Assembly (NCBI RefSeq): GCF_011745365.1
Contig: NW_024468915.1
Span: 2,768,653 to 2,832,652, forward strand
Origin: Cryphonectria parasitica EP155
Taxonomy: Eukaryota; Ascomycota; Sordariomycetes; Diaporthales; Cryphonectriaceae
Direction of reading: 5' to 3'
DNA: 64,000 nt
The notes under the pieces are model-generated. The model searched no databases. It had not been told where the DNA came from and was given only the letters and a program-made list of their open reading frames with translations. The stretch's first letter is position 1, and each line of letters opens with the position of its first letter. Made by a program: the position numbers and the translations under genes. This document shows, in pieces, positions 11,364 through 24,959 of this stretch.

Positions 11364-14300
11364 ATACTAGTTTTCTTCCTTTTCCAATACTCAGCTACTC
11401 TTTCTTAAGCATTCTTAATATTCTTCTATAATTCTTATAAATTTTCGCTTGCTGAGTAATTCTTTCATTTAATGAGATATTCCCTTATGCTGTTTATACT
11501 TCTATGCTTGAGAATCTTTTCCATCTTATACTCTAGTTTATTATTTTCTACTTCTGCTGTATTATTCGCTAATATTTCCTATGCTGCTAGTTCTAGCAAT
11601 AAAATATGAAAAACTGAGTATATCCTTATTCTATAAGATAATGCTAACTCATAATTAATCGGAGAAATCTGCTACAAGATTTTGAATAATCCTAACTTCT
11701 TATAATCGAGTTTATTGCTAAGTCTAGTTATTTTGATGTTTTTCCGAAGTAGATAAACCTTATCTCCTTTCTGTAGAATTGATTTCTCAATCCTCTTGGA
11801 GTTTGTATATTGTATCATTCATTTCTGAATGAATTGTAATTCTGATTAAAGTTTCTTCTAAACTTTCTTAATCTTCTTAACCCTTTTATCTGTAGCTTCT
11901 GCATCTACTTCCAGCAATGCCTCGTAATAAGCTATTGAATTATATCTATAGAGTATAAAGAATAATAATTTCTTCATTATGCTCATATCTATACTATTAT
12001 AAGCAAACTATATGAAAAGCAATAGATTAATTTAGTTATTCTGTTTCTAGTTAATATAATATTATAAGTATTATTTAATAACTTGATTTATTCTTTCTAT
12101 TTATTTATCTATTTATAAATAAAATGCTATAAACATTCTATAGTATATTCCAAGTTGTTTTATAAGCAAAGTTCAAAACTTTGAATTGAACTTTCTATTT
12201 CTATTAGAAATTACTTCTTCTGATATATTATAATTAGCAATAATCATTCTAAGGAATACATATGCAAGTTTCTCTGCTATACTGCTTTTCTTATAGAAAA
12301 GAAAATAAGCATACTTGCTTAGTTTGCAAATCATTACTAGAATACTATCATATTGCATCTTAATTAAGAGTTCTTATAAAAAAGATAGCTTGATAATAAA
12401 GTTTAGACTAATGAATTGCTAAACAATTATAGATACTAGTAAGAAGTGCAGTAATCTATAAAGCTTGTATCTTTCCGCTTTATTCTTCTTGCAGATATTG
12501 CATTATTATAAGATATTTCCAATTCTTTTCCTAAAGCTTAATAGATTTCAGTATCTTTTAATGCATTCATAAGTTGCTCTAATTCCCTAGTATCCATATG
12601 CAGATGCACTATATATATTCTTAATATAGTTATCTTATTCATCTGGAATTATTAATTCTGAATCCCTTTCCAAGAATCCAATTCTGAAAGCAGCATTCAG
12701 TTCTCTATATGCATTAATGAGATTTCCCAACTCGTCTTGAATGAAGATATTCTATATATCCGAGAAATCTGCATCTTGATAGTCTGATCTTCTGCTAAGA
12801 GCATCCGCTTATCCGTTTTCTAAGCCTTTGCAGTATACAATCTTAAAATCGAACTATAAGAGAAATTCTGCTTATCTAACTTATTGCTTATTCAAAATCT
12901 TAATTATTATAAATATAATCAGATTCTTGTAATTCGAATAAACTATAATCGGATATTATATGCTAATAAAATAGTATTGCTATTTTTCAAAAGCTTTCAC
13001 TATTGCTATAAATTCCTAATCAGAAATCTTGTAGTTAATTTCCGAGCTATTCAACTTCTTTAAGAAGTTGCTTATAATCCTTAAACGCTCTTAGTTATCT
13101 TGCTAGCTAAGTTATTCTCCGAGTATATATCCTGATGTATTAGTTTCAACTTCAAAAAGTTTATAAGAATCTGCTTTATACAGAATTAGCTCTGAGATAA
13201 TATGCTTAATAATTTCATCGAAAGCTTCTTATGCCTTGAGAGTTTATTTAAAGGATTAATCCCTTTTGATAAGATTTGTAAGAAGATATGCAATTCAGCT
13301 ATAGTTCTTAATAAACTATCTATAAAAGTTAATATATCTGAGGAAAGATCTAATATTCCTAACGTTTTTGGGAATTAGCCAGTTCCTAACAGCTTCTACC
13401 TTATTCTTCTATAGCTTAATGCATCTCAGCTCAATTGTGAATCCGAGATAATCAACTTTTTGTATATAAAAGTGATTCTTTGCAGGTTCTACAAGGAGTT
13501 TTGCATCTTGAAGCGTTTGCAATACTGTTTCCACATATTTCTTGTATTCTTCAAGTATTTGAAAGTAGATAAGAATATCATTAAGATAGACAATAACAAA
13601 CTAATCCAGATGCTTGTATAGAATGTAATTAATTATTTTCTGAAATGAAGCTGAAATATTCGTTAAACTAAAAAGTATAATCAAATATTCATAGTATTCA
13701 TAGTATATTCTGAAAGCAGTTTTCCATTCTTCTTCTTTCTTTACTCTAATTAGATTATAAGCTTCTTTCAGATTCAGAACTGTAAACCACTGTACTCCTT
13801 GCAATCTATCTCATAGTTTCTTGATAAGTAGCAATAGATATCAGTTTTTGATTATAATATCATTGAATTGCTTATAATTAATATATAGCTTAAGCTTGCT
13901 GTTTTTCTTAGATATAAACAGAATGAGGTATTCTGCTGGTAATTGCGATGATTATATATATTCTTTCTTAAGATTCTTATCAAGATACTCTTTAAGTGCT
14001 TCTAGCTATATCTTATCTAATCCGTAGATAGGAAAGAATTTGAGCTATTTCCCTTCTTATAGCAGAATCTTATAGTTGTATAAGCTGTATTCTAGCAATT
14101 CTGTATTCAATTCTTTCTGAAATAATTTCTTGAACTTGTAATATTCTTATAATATATTCGCAAGTATTGATTCTAGTTCTTATGCTATTTCTGCTATCTG
14201 GAGGAATAGTAGATACTATTAAGCATGCTTCTTTTCGCTCGTTGTTTTTAGTAACGTTTTTGAGAGCCTTAAGCATTCGCTCCGAGCCGGACCGAGCGCT

Positions 14301-17112
14301 CAAGAGCCTGATTTTGAGATTTTTCCTATATAGATTCATAATTCACATTCTAAAGCTTATCCTTATTGCTTTAAAGCGAACCAACTTGCTGAGAATCTCG
14401 CTTCCATTGTTTTGCTAACCTATTAGCATCCTAGCACTGTTTGAGTTCGCTTATTACTAGATCCTTCTCCTTAAACTGCTAGCTCTGCTGATTTAGAAGT
14501 ATATAGGAAGTTATATAAAGCTTCTTTTCCTGAGTATTCTTCAATCACTAGCTTCAATCCTATGCTATTAATTATAACTATTTCTCTAGATACAGCTTGT
14601 TTCTATAAGATCTAGCTAGTAGTTCAATCGATTTGAGGATTGTACTTCTTAAGCTATAAAAGTTCTATAATTAGCTTATGCTATACTGTATCTATAATAT
14701 TAAAAGAAATCTAAATTGCATATTTCTGAATCAAGATAAGTAGATAATCAGTTTCCTTATTGATTACTTCTTAGTTATATGCAACAAATTATTCTTCTAT
14801 AGTACTAAGAGTATATAAGCATCTCTTTCATTTTCATTGTAATTATGCTTAATTAATAATATATAGGAATATAAAGTTTCTCTAAGCGCTACTATTCAAT
14901 AGTATGCTATATTTATATCCTTAAATGTATATATTGAACTTGATATAAGCATAATCTGTTCTAGAAGCTTTATATAGAAACTATTCCGATTTAATCATCT
15001 GCAATCTCTTTACAAGCAATCCTATCCTTTTAGATTTATTGAGAACTGCTTATTCTTCTAAGCTTGCTTTACTGCTTCTTAAGCAAGCTTCTTAGCTTGC
15101 TTTTGCTTATATTATTATTGTTTCTAATCTTTCTTCTATTAATACTAATCGCAAATCTTATTATTAATATAAATCATATAGAATATTGTTTTGTACTGCT
15201 ATCACTCTATCTTTTTATTTATATACTGCATAAGATAATTATTTAGTAGCTTAATATATACATTATAGTACTATCTATTGAGAATCTCTCTAAAGCGAAG
15301 TTTCTATTCTTTAACAGCTTGAAGGATTTGTTCTGATTCTCTAATAGAAAACTATTCGTATTGCATCTTGTCTGAGAAATGCATTCTGTAGCTATGATAG
15401 ATATAGAAGATCCAAGCTAATTCGTAGTATAGATTGTAAAGTAAGCTGATCCGAGAATCCTTATCTTCTCATACCTCGATATTCTGCAAAGGGATACAGA
15501 TAAAGAGCTTTTCTAATCCTATTCTATAAATGAGATATTCAATTCATATTATTTTCTTATTCTATTCAATGCTAAAAGGAAATCTTTCTATAGATTTCTT
15601 AGATTCATTATTTATAAGAGATTCTAATAAACCGTTGGATTGCTTGTTCTAGCTTAATCTTTCTATTGCTTAAGAAGCATTCTTAGTATTGTTTAGATAT
15701 TCATACCAATAATCAAAAGAATATCATTCCTTATTCATATCCCTAGTTATAATACTTAGCATAGATAACAAGGAATGATAAAGAGTGTTGTTACTAAGCT
15801 CTTTCTCCAGCGCCTGAATACTTCGTTTAATAACATCGAAGCAGTTCGAGTTGTTGCTGCTTATAATCGTGCTGAGCATATACTCTCGCTCTGCTATTGC
15901 TATCTATCTGTAGCGCTTAGATTTCTAAGAGAACTATTCTAAATCTTTCTTATCCGAAAGATGTATTAAATAGTTATTATTATAACAGAATATTCAGCTG
16001 AGACTTCTGTAATCAACAGAATCCAATATTTACTCCAAGAGAATGTTTTTGCTTAGTTAATTGGATTCCTATTATCAAGCAACATTTACTTAGCATTCTT
16101 TCTAAACTAGTTGCTATTTATTCTTTCGGAGTTGATAGCAGTTGCATGCAATATATTCTTGTTTATTGCAATTATAGCAGATAATGCTATTCCTCTTGCT
16201 ATACTGCTTATTAGTAATATTAAGTTTTATAGAACTAGCATGTATAGTGCTGCTCTAAGCTATACTGCTCTATTATTCGCTATTCTTGTATTAGAATTTC
16301 TTGCTTATATTAGCTGGAAATCTTCAAATCTAGCTTCCTTTCTTTTTAAACTTCTCTATTTGCTATTCATATAGATAATTATTAATGCAGATTGCTTAAT
16401 TAGAAAATATTGCAAAGTTCTCTAGCTAATTCTGCTTAAAGATCTTATTCTTAATATTATTCTTAAGCTTCTTATAATAGTATTTTATAAGATTCTTATC
16501 TTCCTATAGAAGTTGCGCTAAGAATTGCTTAAACTTAATTATATAAGCAGAAGCTAACTTAGTCTATCTAAGATTCATAAGCTGCTAAGCTGTAATATAT
16601 TCTTTATTAGAATTACTAAAGATTTCTTTGAAAGCTTTCTTAAAGCTTTTAAAGAAATTGAATATATTCTTAATGCTTTGAATATATATATTAGAATTGT
16701 TCTGATGCTTCAAGTAGTTGCATAAAGAAAGCTTATACTAAATGAGAGCATTCTTTTCGAAATAAGTTTCTATAAGAATAATCTTTTCAGATTCTATAGT
16801 AAACTGAATTGCATAGTGCAAGAAATACGCTCTGTAGTAAATAAGAAATCCATGCAGCATTTTCTAGTTGCTATTATATATAGCAAGCTTGTTCATCTTA
16901 TACGCCTTTCCAGCATTATTAGTAGCTATAGAGATGAACTGCGCCTGTTAAGCTTATTAAGCTAGCTAAGCCTGTTAGTTAGCAATAGTAGCGCTCTAAG
17001 CCTGCTATTGTTTGCACAGATCCTGAATACGCTGGATAAGCTAATATACTTAGTTAACTAGTTCTTTCTGAATAGGAGCGTACAAGAATAAAGGAGTTTC
17101 TGGAGAAGCTAT
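11360..17112 (-). pseudogene. B gag-pol (RIP-inactivated)
   Basis: Starts at an ATA (17110-17112) replacing ATG. Landmarks: gag CCHC knuckle at 16138-16179 (His to Tyr), RT motif YLND at 13577-13588 (first catalytic Asp lost), integrase catalytic Asp changed to Asn at 12203-12205, and a chromodomain at about 11400-11540. The stop is TAA at 11360-11362. The distance from gag start to RT motif is 3524 nt, identical to A, so gag and RT lie in different frames. Many RIP stops. Confidence 0.88.
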
Positions 17113-17161
17113 TATATTCCGTATTGCTTAAGGGAATAATACTGAACTGTTCTTGAATAAG

Positions 17162-17172
17162 AATTATCAAAA
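17162..17172 (-). other. B primer-binding site (mutated)
   Basis: The plus strand reads AATTATCAAAA directly against the LTR, a RIP-altered form of AGTTGTCAAAA seen in C. See the C primer site for the self-priming argument. Confidence 0.55.
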
Positions 17173-17618
17173 TATAATAAGCACTGCAGCAATCCGAAGA
17201 TTTCTAAGTATATGAAGAGATTTATGCTAATAAGAGCAGTATTAAAGTATCAAGTTCTTGAATACGGAACTGTACAAATTCTAATAAGCGATGCAAGTAT
17301 TTACTGCTTTTGGAGCTACTTAGTATATAAAACTGAATATTTAGATTAATAATTGAAGAGCTATATACTGAATCTATCTAATAGTAATGAATGTATTCTT
17401 ATATATTCAGCTTTTCAGTTCTGATTATTCTGATTATGTTCCGATTTCTCATAGTCGTTTCCTAAATATGTTAACTATGTTTATAGTTGATATAGTTGCG
17501 CTAGTAATCCTAATCCGGATTACGTAATCCTGATTGGTATCCGACGTTGGGTTGTGATATCTGGTCTCTTGGTTGGTGAGGCTTATCCTGTGATCTGCAT
17601 GTTGAATGAGTTATAACA
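17173..17618 (-). repeat. B 5' LTR (446 bp)
   Basis: Same length as the 3' LTR. It ends at TTATAACA (17611-17618), followed by the duplication TACTA. The last 180 bp keep more G and C than the other LTR. Confidence 0.92.
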
Positions 17619-19866
17619 TACTAATACAAACATCTAAGCAATATAGAAAACGCTTCTCAGGCAACAGAAGGATTAAGCTAGAGCAAACAACCTAGCAGCT
17701 TGCAGAAGCTTTTTACAAATAACATGCTTAACAAGCTTAAAGGAAGATTTCCCTTTAGCATTGAGTGGAATAAGAAAACAATATGAGTTGAATATCTTGT
17801 TTACAGAATAAGGCTAAAAGAGCTCTTTATCTGCATCTCTTTGCAGAATATTGAAGTATAAGAAGATAAGAATCCTCAGATCAGCTTATTTTATAATCTA
17901 TACTACGAACTAGCATAGATTTTCTATACTTATTATAGCTGCAGAATGCATTTCTTGGAGAAGATATAATACGAATAGTTTTCCGTTAGAGAATCAGAAT
18001 AAATCCTTTAAGCTGTTGAAGAACTGAAACTTCGCTTCAGAGAAGTTCTCAATAAGCAGCACTATAATGCATACATCGAACTACCAAACAACTGCTCTAT
18101 ACAATACATAAATAAGAAAATGAAATAATAGCAGTACAAAACGATATTCTGTATAATTTACATCAATAACAAAGTTTGCAACTAGTATTAATAGAAGAAA
18201 GATTAGAAATAATAACGATACAAACAAAAGCAAGCTAAGAAGCTTGCTTAAGAAGCAGCAAAACAAGCTCAGAAGAATAAGCAGTTCTTAATGAATTCAA
18301 AAGAATAGAATTGCTTGTAAAGAGACTGCAGATAATCAGATTAAAACAGTTTCTATATAAAGCTTCTAGAATAGATTATGCTTATATTAAGTTCGATATA
18401 TATATTCAAGAATACAAATATAGCGCACTATTAAATAATAATGCTTAGGAAAACTTTATATTTCTATATATTATCAATTAAGCATAATTATAATAAAAAT
18501 GAAAAAGATGCTTATATACTCTCAGCATTATAGAAGAATAATCTATTGTATACAACTAAGAAGTAATTAATAAGAAAACTGATTATTTACTTATTTTAAT
18601 CTAAAAATGCATAATTAAAGCTTTCTTTGATATTACAGATATAGCATAGCATAAGCTGATTATAGAGCTTTTATAGCTTAAGAAGTATAATTCTCGAATC
18701 GATTGAACTACTAGCTAAATCTCATAAAAACAAGCTATATTCAGAGAGATAGTTATAATTAATAATGCAGAATCGAAGCTAGTAATTGAAGAATATTCAG
18801 GAAAAGAAGCTTTATACAACTTTCTACATACTTTCAAACCAGTAGAGCTAGCAGTTCAAGAAGAAAGATCTAGTAATAAGCGAATCCAAACAGTGTTAGG
18901 GCGCTAATAGATTAGCAAAATAACAGAAGTAAGATCCTCAGCAAGTTGATTTGCTCCGGAGTAACAAGAAAAAGCTTCAGAATGTGAATTATAAACTCAT
19001 ATAAGAAAAACCTCGAAACTAAGCTCTCGAGCGCTCGGTTCAGCTTGGAGCGAATGCTTAAAGCTTTCAAAAATGTTACTAAAAACAATGAACGAAAAGA
19101 AGTACGCTCAGCAGTATTTATTATTCCTTCAGATAGCAGAAACAGTATAAGAATCAGAATTAATACTTGCGAACATATTATGAGAATATTATAAGTTCAA
19201 GAAACTATTTCAGAAAGAATTGAATACAGGATTGCTAGAATACAGCTCATATAACTATGAAATCCTGCTATAAGAAAGGAAATAGCTCAAATTCTTTCCC
19301 ATCTATGAATTAGATAAGGCATAGCTAGAGGCATTTAGAGAGTATCTTGATAAGAATCTTAAGAAAGAATATATATGATTATTGCAATTACTAGCAGGAT
19401 ATTCCATTCTGTTTATATCTAAGAAAAATAGCAAGCTTAGGCTATATATTGATTATAAGCAATTCAATGATATTATAATCAAGAACTGATATTCATTGCT
19501 ACTTATCAAGAAATTATAAGATAGATTGCAAGAAGTATAGTGATTCATAGTTCTGAATCTGAAAGAAGCTTATAATCTGATCAGAGTAAAGAAAGGAGAA
19601 GAATGGAAAACTGCTTTCAGAATATGCTATAAATACTATAAATATTTGATTATACTCTTTAATCTAACGAATGCTTCAGCTTTGTTCCAGAAAATAATCA
19701 ATTATATTCTATATAAGCATCTGAATCAGTTTATTATTACCTATCTCGATAATATCTTTATCTACTCTCGAATATTTGAAGAATATAAGAAACATGTGAA
19801 AATAGTATTGCAAATGCTCTAAAATGCAAAACTCATTGTGAAATCCGCAAAGAGTTACTTTTACAT
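17619..19866 (+). pseudogene. A, piece 2: gag end, protease and RT of A
   Basis: Continues the gag of A after the B duplication. It runs through the degenerate protease region to the RT palm motif at 19742-19753, which reads YLDN: A is one of two copies that keep one catalytic Asp. It is cut at 19866 by F2 within the codons after the RT palm. Joining to 39610 after removal of one ACAT restores the alignment with C, D and H. Confidence 0.85.
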
Positions 19867-20185
19867 TGAATCAGAACTAGGGCGCTGTCGCCCTCGAAAG
19901 AAAAAGGAACAAACAGCTGCCGAAGCAATGAGCAAGAGCTCGTGCAACCCAAGCATGCTTGTGCAGATGAGAACAGCAAACTAAGGCCATACGAGCACAA
20001 GAACAGAATAAAAAACCTATCTTAGATCTATTCAAAGAATTTAAAATTGAAAAGAAGAGAAAGAATGCTTGATTATTGCTTATAGCTAAAGAATTTGAAA
20101 AGTAGATGATATTCTTTATATGTATGAGAATTCTTGACTCACTATACTCCACGTTCTACAAACTACTACCCTAGCCACTACAATA
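19867..20185 (-). repeat. F2 3' LTR (319 bp)
   Basis: Plus strand TGAATCAGAAC...CTACAATA. The complement of a polypurine tract (GTTCTCCCTTAGC) follows at 20186, as in F1. Confidence 0.9.
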
Positions 20186-20528
20186 GTTCTCCCTTAGCAA
20201 CTTTTTTCCAAAGTTGCAATAAGTTCAATAGTATACCAGATCTAATTAGAGGGAGATAAAGTAAAGAAATAAAGAATTTATTATAAACTGCTAAAAAAAA
20301 TACTATAAACTAAACTATTCTTTCAATTCAATCTTTATATCTCTCTCTATTGCTTAAGCTATTATTTAAATCAATGCAGAAGTATTAATATCTATCTTTA
20401 GTTCATTTATAATATAAGCATAATCTGAATAGATTCTAATACTAATCTTTTCTCTATTCTTATCTACTTTCAAACTCTGCTCAAGCAGTAGTAGCAGCAG
20501 CAGTTCTCTTCTAATTCTATATTTTCAC

Positions 20529-22006
20529 TCAATGGATTCTTTTACAGTTCGCTTCATACATATTCATCTTGATAGTATAATCAAACTCTATTCAGTTCGA
20601 AGAATCTACTAAGAGCTTAATAGAGTTAAAGCTATAAAGCTCATTTTATAGAAGCATATAAAGCTTCTAAGATTTATTAGGAAAACTGAAAAGCATAATA
20701 TTGCTGCTTCTTAGTCTTTAATGCAATAGAGCTTTAGTAGCACATTTAAGCCTAGCTATTTGCTATATTAATAGATTGATTATTAGTTCTGAATTAATAA
20801 GTATTTCTTAAGATAAAGAGAAGTAAGAATTGATAAGAGTTTCGAATAGAAGTTAACTTAATTCTGAGCTAATACTATATTTTCTTAATGAATGCAAGAT
20901 CAGGCTAGCTGAAGCTATACTTTCTTGGAACTGTTATCTTAATAGAATTAGACTGAATGCTCTACTTACTCTGAAATTCTTTAGAACAAAAGCTGATATA
21001 TTCCTTCTTATTCTATTAAGATCGCTTTCAATAAATAGTTTAAGCAAGTTTGCAACTTTTTTTATAAAGAAGATAATATTCAGCTTGTAAGTTATATTCA
21101 GTATCCTATCAGCTTTTACTTATACAGCTTTATATTCTTAAAGTAAAGTATTCCTTCTTAATAGCTAATCAGAATATTGCATATAGTTATTATATCCCAG
21201 CTTATAAAAGAAAGCTTAGCAGTGCAGGCTTATTATAGCTATCTTTATATCCTATTTTTCCATATTTTGTATAATCTTTCTATAATTAAGATAGAAAGCT
21301 TGCTTTCAGTCTGAATAGCTATTAGATGATTAGTAGAAATTAGTAGATTTCAGGATTTGAAGGCGAAATAGTTCGATTGTATAGAGCAGAGCTATATTCG
21401 AATTATTATTCAGCAGTATAGTTGGAATATTCTCGAAATCTTAATCCTGATTAGCTCTAGCACTTTTGAGCTGATTATTCAGATAATGCTTGCTTATATA
21501 AGCTAGTAGAGTATTGCTAGATTTGTATATAGCAATATAAAATCCTTTTTCAGTCTTTATATCAAGCTAAGATAAAATATAAGCTAAAGTTGCTATATTA
21601 ACTAAGAAGAGAATTTATAAGCATTTCTATCTAGCTTTATATCTGAGCAGATCCTGCTTATTAAGAATATTAAAAAAGCTAGATGAATAAGCTATTAATA
21701 GAATACAAAGACATTCTATTAAGAATATATCTTATTAATTATACTAAGCATAATAACGAAAAGCAGCTATAGTATACTATAGATTAATATCTTAAGAAAT
21801 TTCTGCATCTAAGAATTCAATCAGATTATAAATATTGAGAAGATATCTGAAAGAATTAGCACTGAAGATTATAAGCAAGTATAACTTGCAAGAGAATAAC
21901 TCTGAAAAGTACTTCTTAATGAATTCTGCTGCTAAATAATTTTCTTTATTTCTTAGACTGAAGTAGAGCGGATAATTCTTAATTACTTCAGTTGGATATA
22001 GCGCTC
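20529..22006 (-). pseudogene. F2 accessory ORF3
   Basis: Counterpart of the F1 ORF, aligned without gaps (positions sum to 22007) but much more degraded: the GCT repeat has two RIP hits and stops are far denser. It lies on the pol strand between the antisense gene and the 3' LTR. Product unknown. Confidence 0.5.
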
Positions 22007-22078
22007 TGGGAAAGATAGTTCGAAAGCAGTAAGCCTTGATTATTCAGTTTCCTTAGCTATACTGAATAGATAGGAACA

Positions 22079-23952
22079 GAGAGTACTTGAATTCAGCTAT
22101 TACTGCTGAATTAAAAGGAAAGTAAAAAGAGAAGAATAGCTTTATTGGAAGATAAGTAATTGCAAAAGGAATTTGCAAAGATGTAAAGTTAAGAAATTAA
22201 GAGAGTATTGATTGAGAAAGAAAAGTAGAGAAGAATGCAGCTTTAGCTTGAAGATCTGTTAAGAAAGATAATATTATATAAGCAGAGCAATTAATAATTT
22301 GCTCTGATGTTAGTATATAGATTTGAAGCAGCGTTGATAAGAAAGAAAAAGAATATATGTATACTTAAGAAAAGTAGTTATAAAGAGGTTGAAGAAAGAA
22401 GAAGAATAGCTAGCTGCAAGTATAGATAAAATAGCTAATTTATCTTATTTAGCAACTATTTAAGTAATTTACTGCTTTTTATTTATTATAAAGCAAATAG
22501 CTTTACTCTTAGCTAAATAAAAGCTATTTAGCAATAAACTGAATAGAAAGCATAATAACTCAGTTAAGTATATTTATTACTTATTACTATCTTATTAATC
22601 TTTAGCAAACTGTTTAACAATCTCTTTCTCAGTTTACTTTGCTTTTCAATTTATTCTTTATATAATAACTTCTCCTTCTATTAATCTTCTCTTGCTCAGC
22701 TCTGCAATATACTCAAGATATCTCGAATTGTTACTAATGCTATTTTCTCTTTGCAGATAAATACTGCTTCTTAAGAGGTTAATAAGATCTGAATCTAGTT
22801 TTCTTTTTTGATTTCTTCTTTTCAGAGCAGCAATTATTATTAGCTTAAGAATATCTATATTAATTTTCTTAATATTATAAACTTTAATATTATTAAGAAA
22901 GATCTTAGCTTGATATATGCTTCTTGGAATATTCAAGGCGATATTATGTTTTGGAATAACTTACTGCTAAGCTCTAGCTTTGCTGCTTATTTCGTAAAGC
23001 TGAATAATAAGAATTCTATTAAACTGAATCCTATTGTAATATATAAAGCTGATTGGAAGCTCTTTAGCAAGTATCTTATCTGTATCTTCTCCTGCTCTAA
23101 GCAAGTAAATTCCTTTCTTATTCAGTTCTATAGTTAGCATAACTTAGTTTCTTGCAATTGCTGCTTCTATTAATATGCTACTGCTTGTATGCTTGTATAG
23201 AAGCAGCAGATTAATATTAACTAGCTTTTCTTAGAATGCATCTTAATAAAGAGCTTTTTCAATAGGAAGTATAGCAATTGCATTTATTATACAGAGTTTA
23301 GATATAATTATACTAAAAACTTCTCTTGTATTAAAGAGTATAATATATAAGTAAGATTTTTATTCTAATATTCTTGATTAGATTTAAGTATATATTAATT
23401 ATTATTCTTCTTGCAGCATTAGTATTCATTTTACTAATTCAGCTCTTAATATATAATTAAGATAAATTCTCAAGTTAATTCTAATACTAATATTAAGCAT
23501 ATTATTAAAGCTTAATACAAGCTTATACAGAATAAAGATATTGCATATAACTAGATTAAATAAGTTTCTTTTATGCTAAGAAAATAATATTCATAGGATA
23601 CTGTAAGTTTCATAACTAATTATAGTTGCAATGCTTAAAGAGATTACTGCTAACTTTATCTGTATAGATTAGCAAGAAGAGTATTGCTTCTTCTGCTTCT
23701 AAGAAGGGAATATCTGGATTTGAGCAAGCAGCTTTACAATCTGTATCTTGCAGCAAGAATAAAAGCAAGAGCAAGGCTATAATAGAATCTTGTATTAAGA
23801 AATAAGCTAAGTTTGTTCAGTTTCAAGATTTTTTCTCTATTTTTGATAATAATTCTTCAGCAGATAATACGGATAATATAGATCTGAATAGAATAAGAAG
23901 AGAGCTATTGAATGATATTTATAGATATTCTGATGATAAGAATGATGTATAA
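22079..23952 (+). pseudogene. F2 antisense gene, Cys-rich, coiled-coil and acidic tail
   Basis: Three plus-strand segments read as protein against the pol direction. (a) 22079-22429 is a Lys/Glu/Arg/Gln-rich coiled coil. (b) 22910 to about 23600, in the same frame, has an open 75-codon block, then two CX2CX7C motifs about 28 residues apart (last Cys now Tyr). (c) About 23660-23952, in another frame, is basic then strongly acidic (Ser/Asp/Asn) and ends at TAA 23950. The gap 22430-22900 looks non-coding and may be intronic; an overlapping 92-codon minus-strand frame at 22658-22936 is an alternative for that stretch. Position and Cys spacing recall the antisense gene of family 1. The gene model is tentative. 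Confidence 0.4.
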
Positions 23953-24959
23953 AAGTAAGGAGTTTCTATAGATTGCAGTATTTCTTTAGCGCTCTGCATT
24001 TTTCATGCATTGTATTCCAATATATTGCAATTTTTGAATAATGAAAATGGTTTTAAAGCTGATCAATATGCTTTGTGCTGAGTACTTTGAAATTTTTAAA
24101 TGAGTTTATAATATTCTGTGGCGAGTAGTAGCAGATAATACTTTATTCCTTCTTTTCCAGCAAAATATATGAGATGAAATAGGAAAGATAAAAAGAAAAT
24201 ATATTTTGCAAATAAAAAGGAAATATAAACAGAAAGAAATCAATCTTTCTTATGAATTAGGAATGCTGATTTAGTTAGAATTAGTATAAATATCTTATTT
24301 CTATTTGCTTTCTCTTATTCTTATCTTTCCTTCTTTGCTATTTATATAAAATATTTATTATTACTAATTCTATTTCTATTCTTAGCATTATTATCCGCTT
24401 TAGTTGCTAGATTAATAGTTTCTGAATTAGAACTGATTTAGCTAAGCATAGAGTTATACTTAATAATGTTTGAAATTCAGAATATAGCATTATTGCTTGA
24501 ATCTGCTTTCTGAATTTCAAGGATATTATTATTTAGTTTCTCTTGCTAGAAAGCTTTCATTGAATCTAGCTTTTCTGCTAATAATTAGCTAGATTAAAGC
24601 TTAATATCTTCTTCTTAGAGTATAAGTATCTCGGATTCTCAAATGCTATTTATATTCTATACAAACTTTTTGAGATTAGTAGCTGAATATATGCTTTTTA
24701 GCAGAACTTCGTTTGTAATCTTAAGCTTATAAGCATATTTGTTTAAGATCTGAGCAATTAGATATGAATCCTTTTACTTATAAGAGATCTTAGTATTATA
24801 TAAGTAGCTTATTTTTCAAATATAATTATAGATAAATATAAGATCTTTGATATTCAGTTGAGATTTTCGTACTAGATTCTGCATTTAACTTTTAGCTGCA
24901 ATTTTTTGATAATATGCTTAAATAGCTTCAATTGCTTTCTGTATATCATCTTTCTTAGC

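Larger units (their letters stand above)
10205..17618 (-). mobile_element. B: complete family-1 element, nested in A
   Basis: Full-length reverse-oriented copy of 7414 bp with two 446-bp LTRs and a perfect 5-bp target duplication TACTA (10200-10204 and 17619-17623). Removing the element and one duplication rejoins the gag of A in register with D. It is heavily mutated by RIP. Its U3 belongs to the same subtype as that of I. Confidence 0.95.
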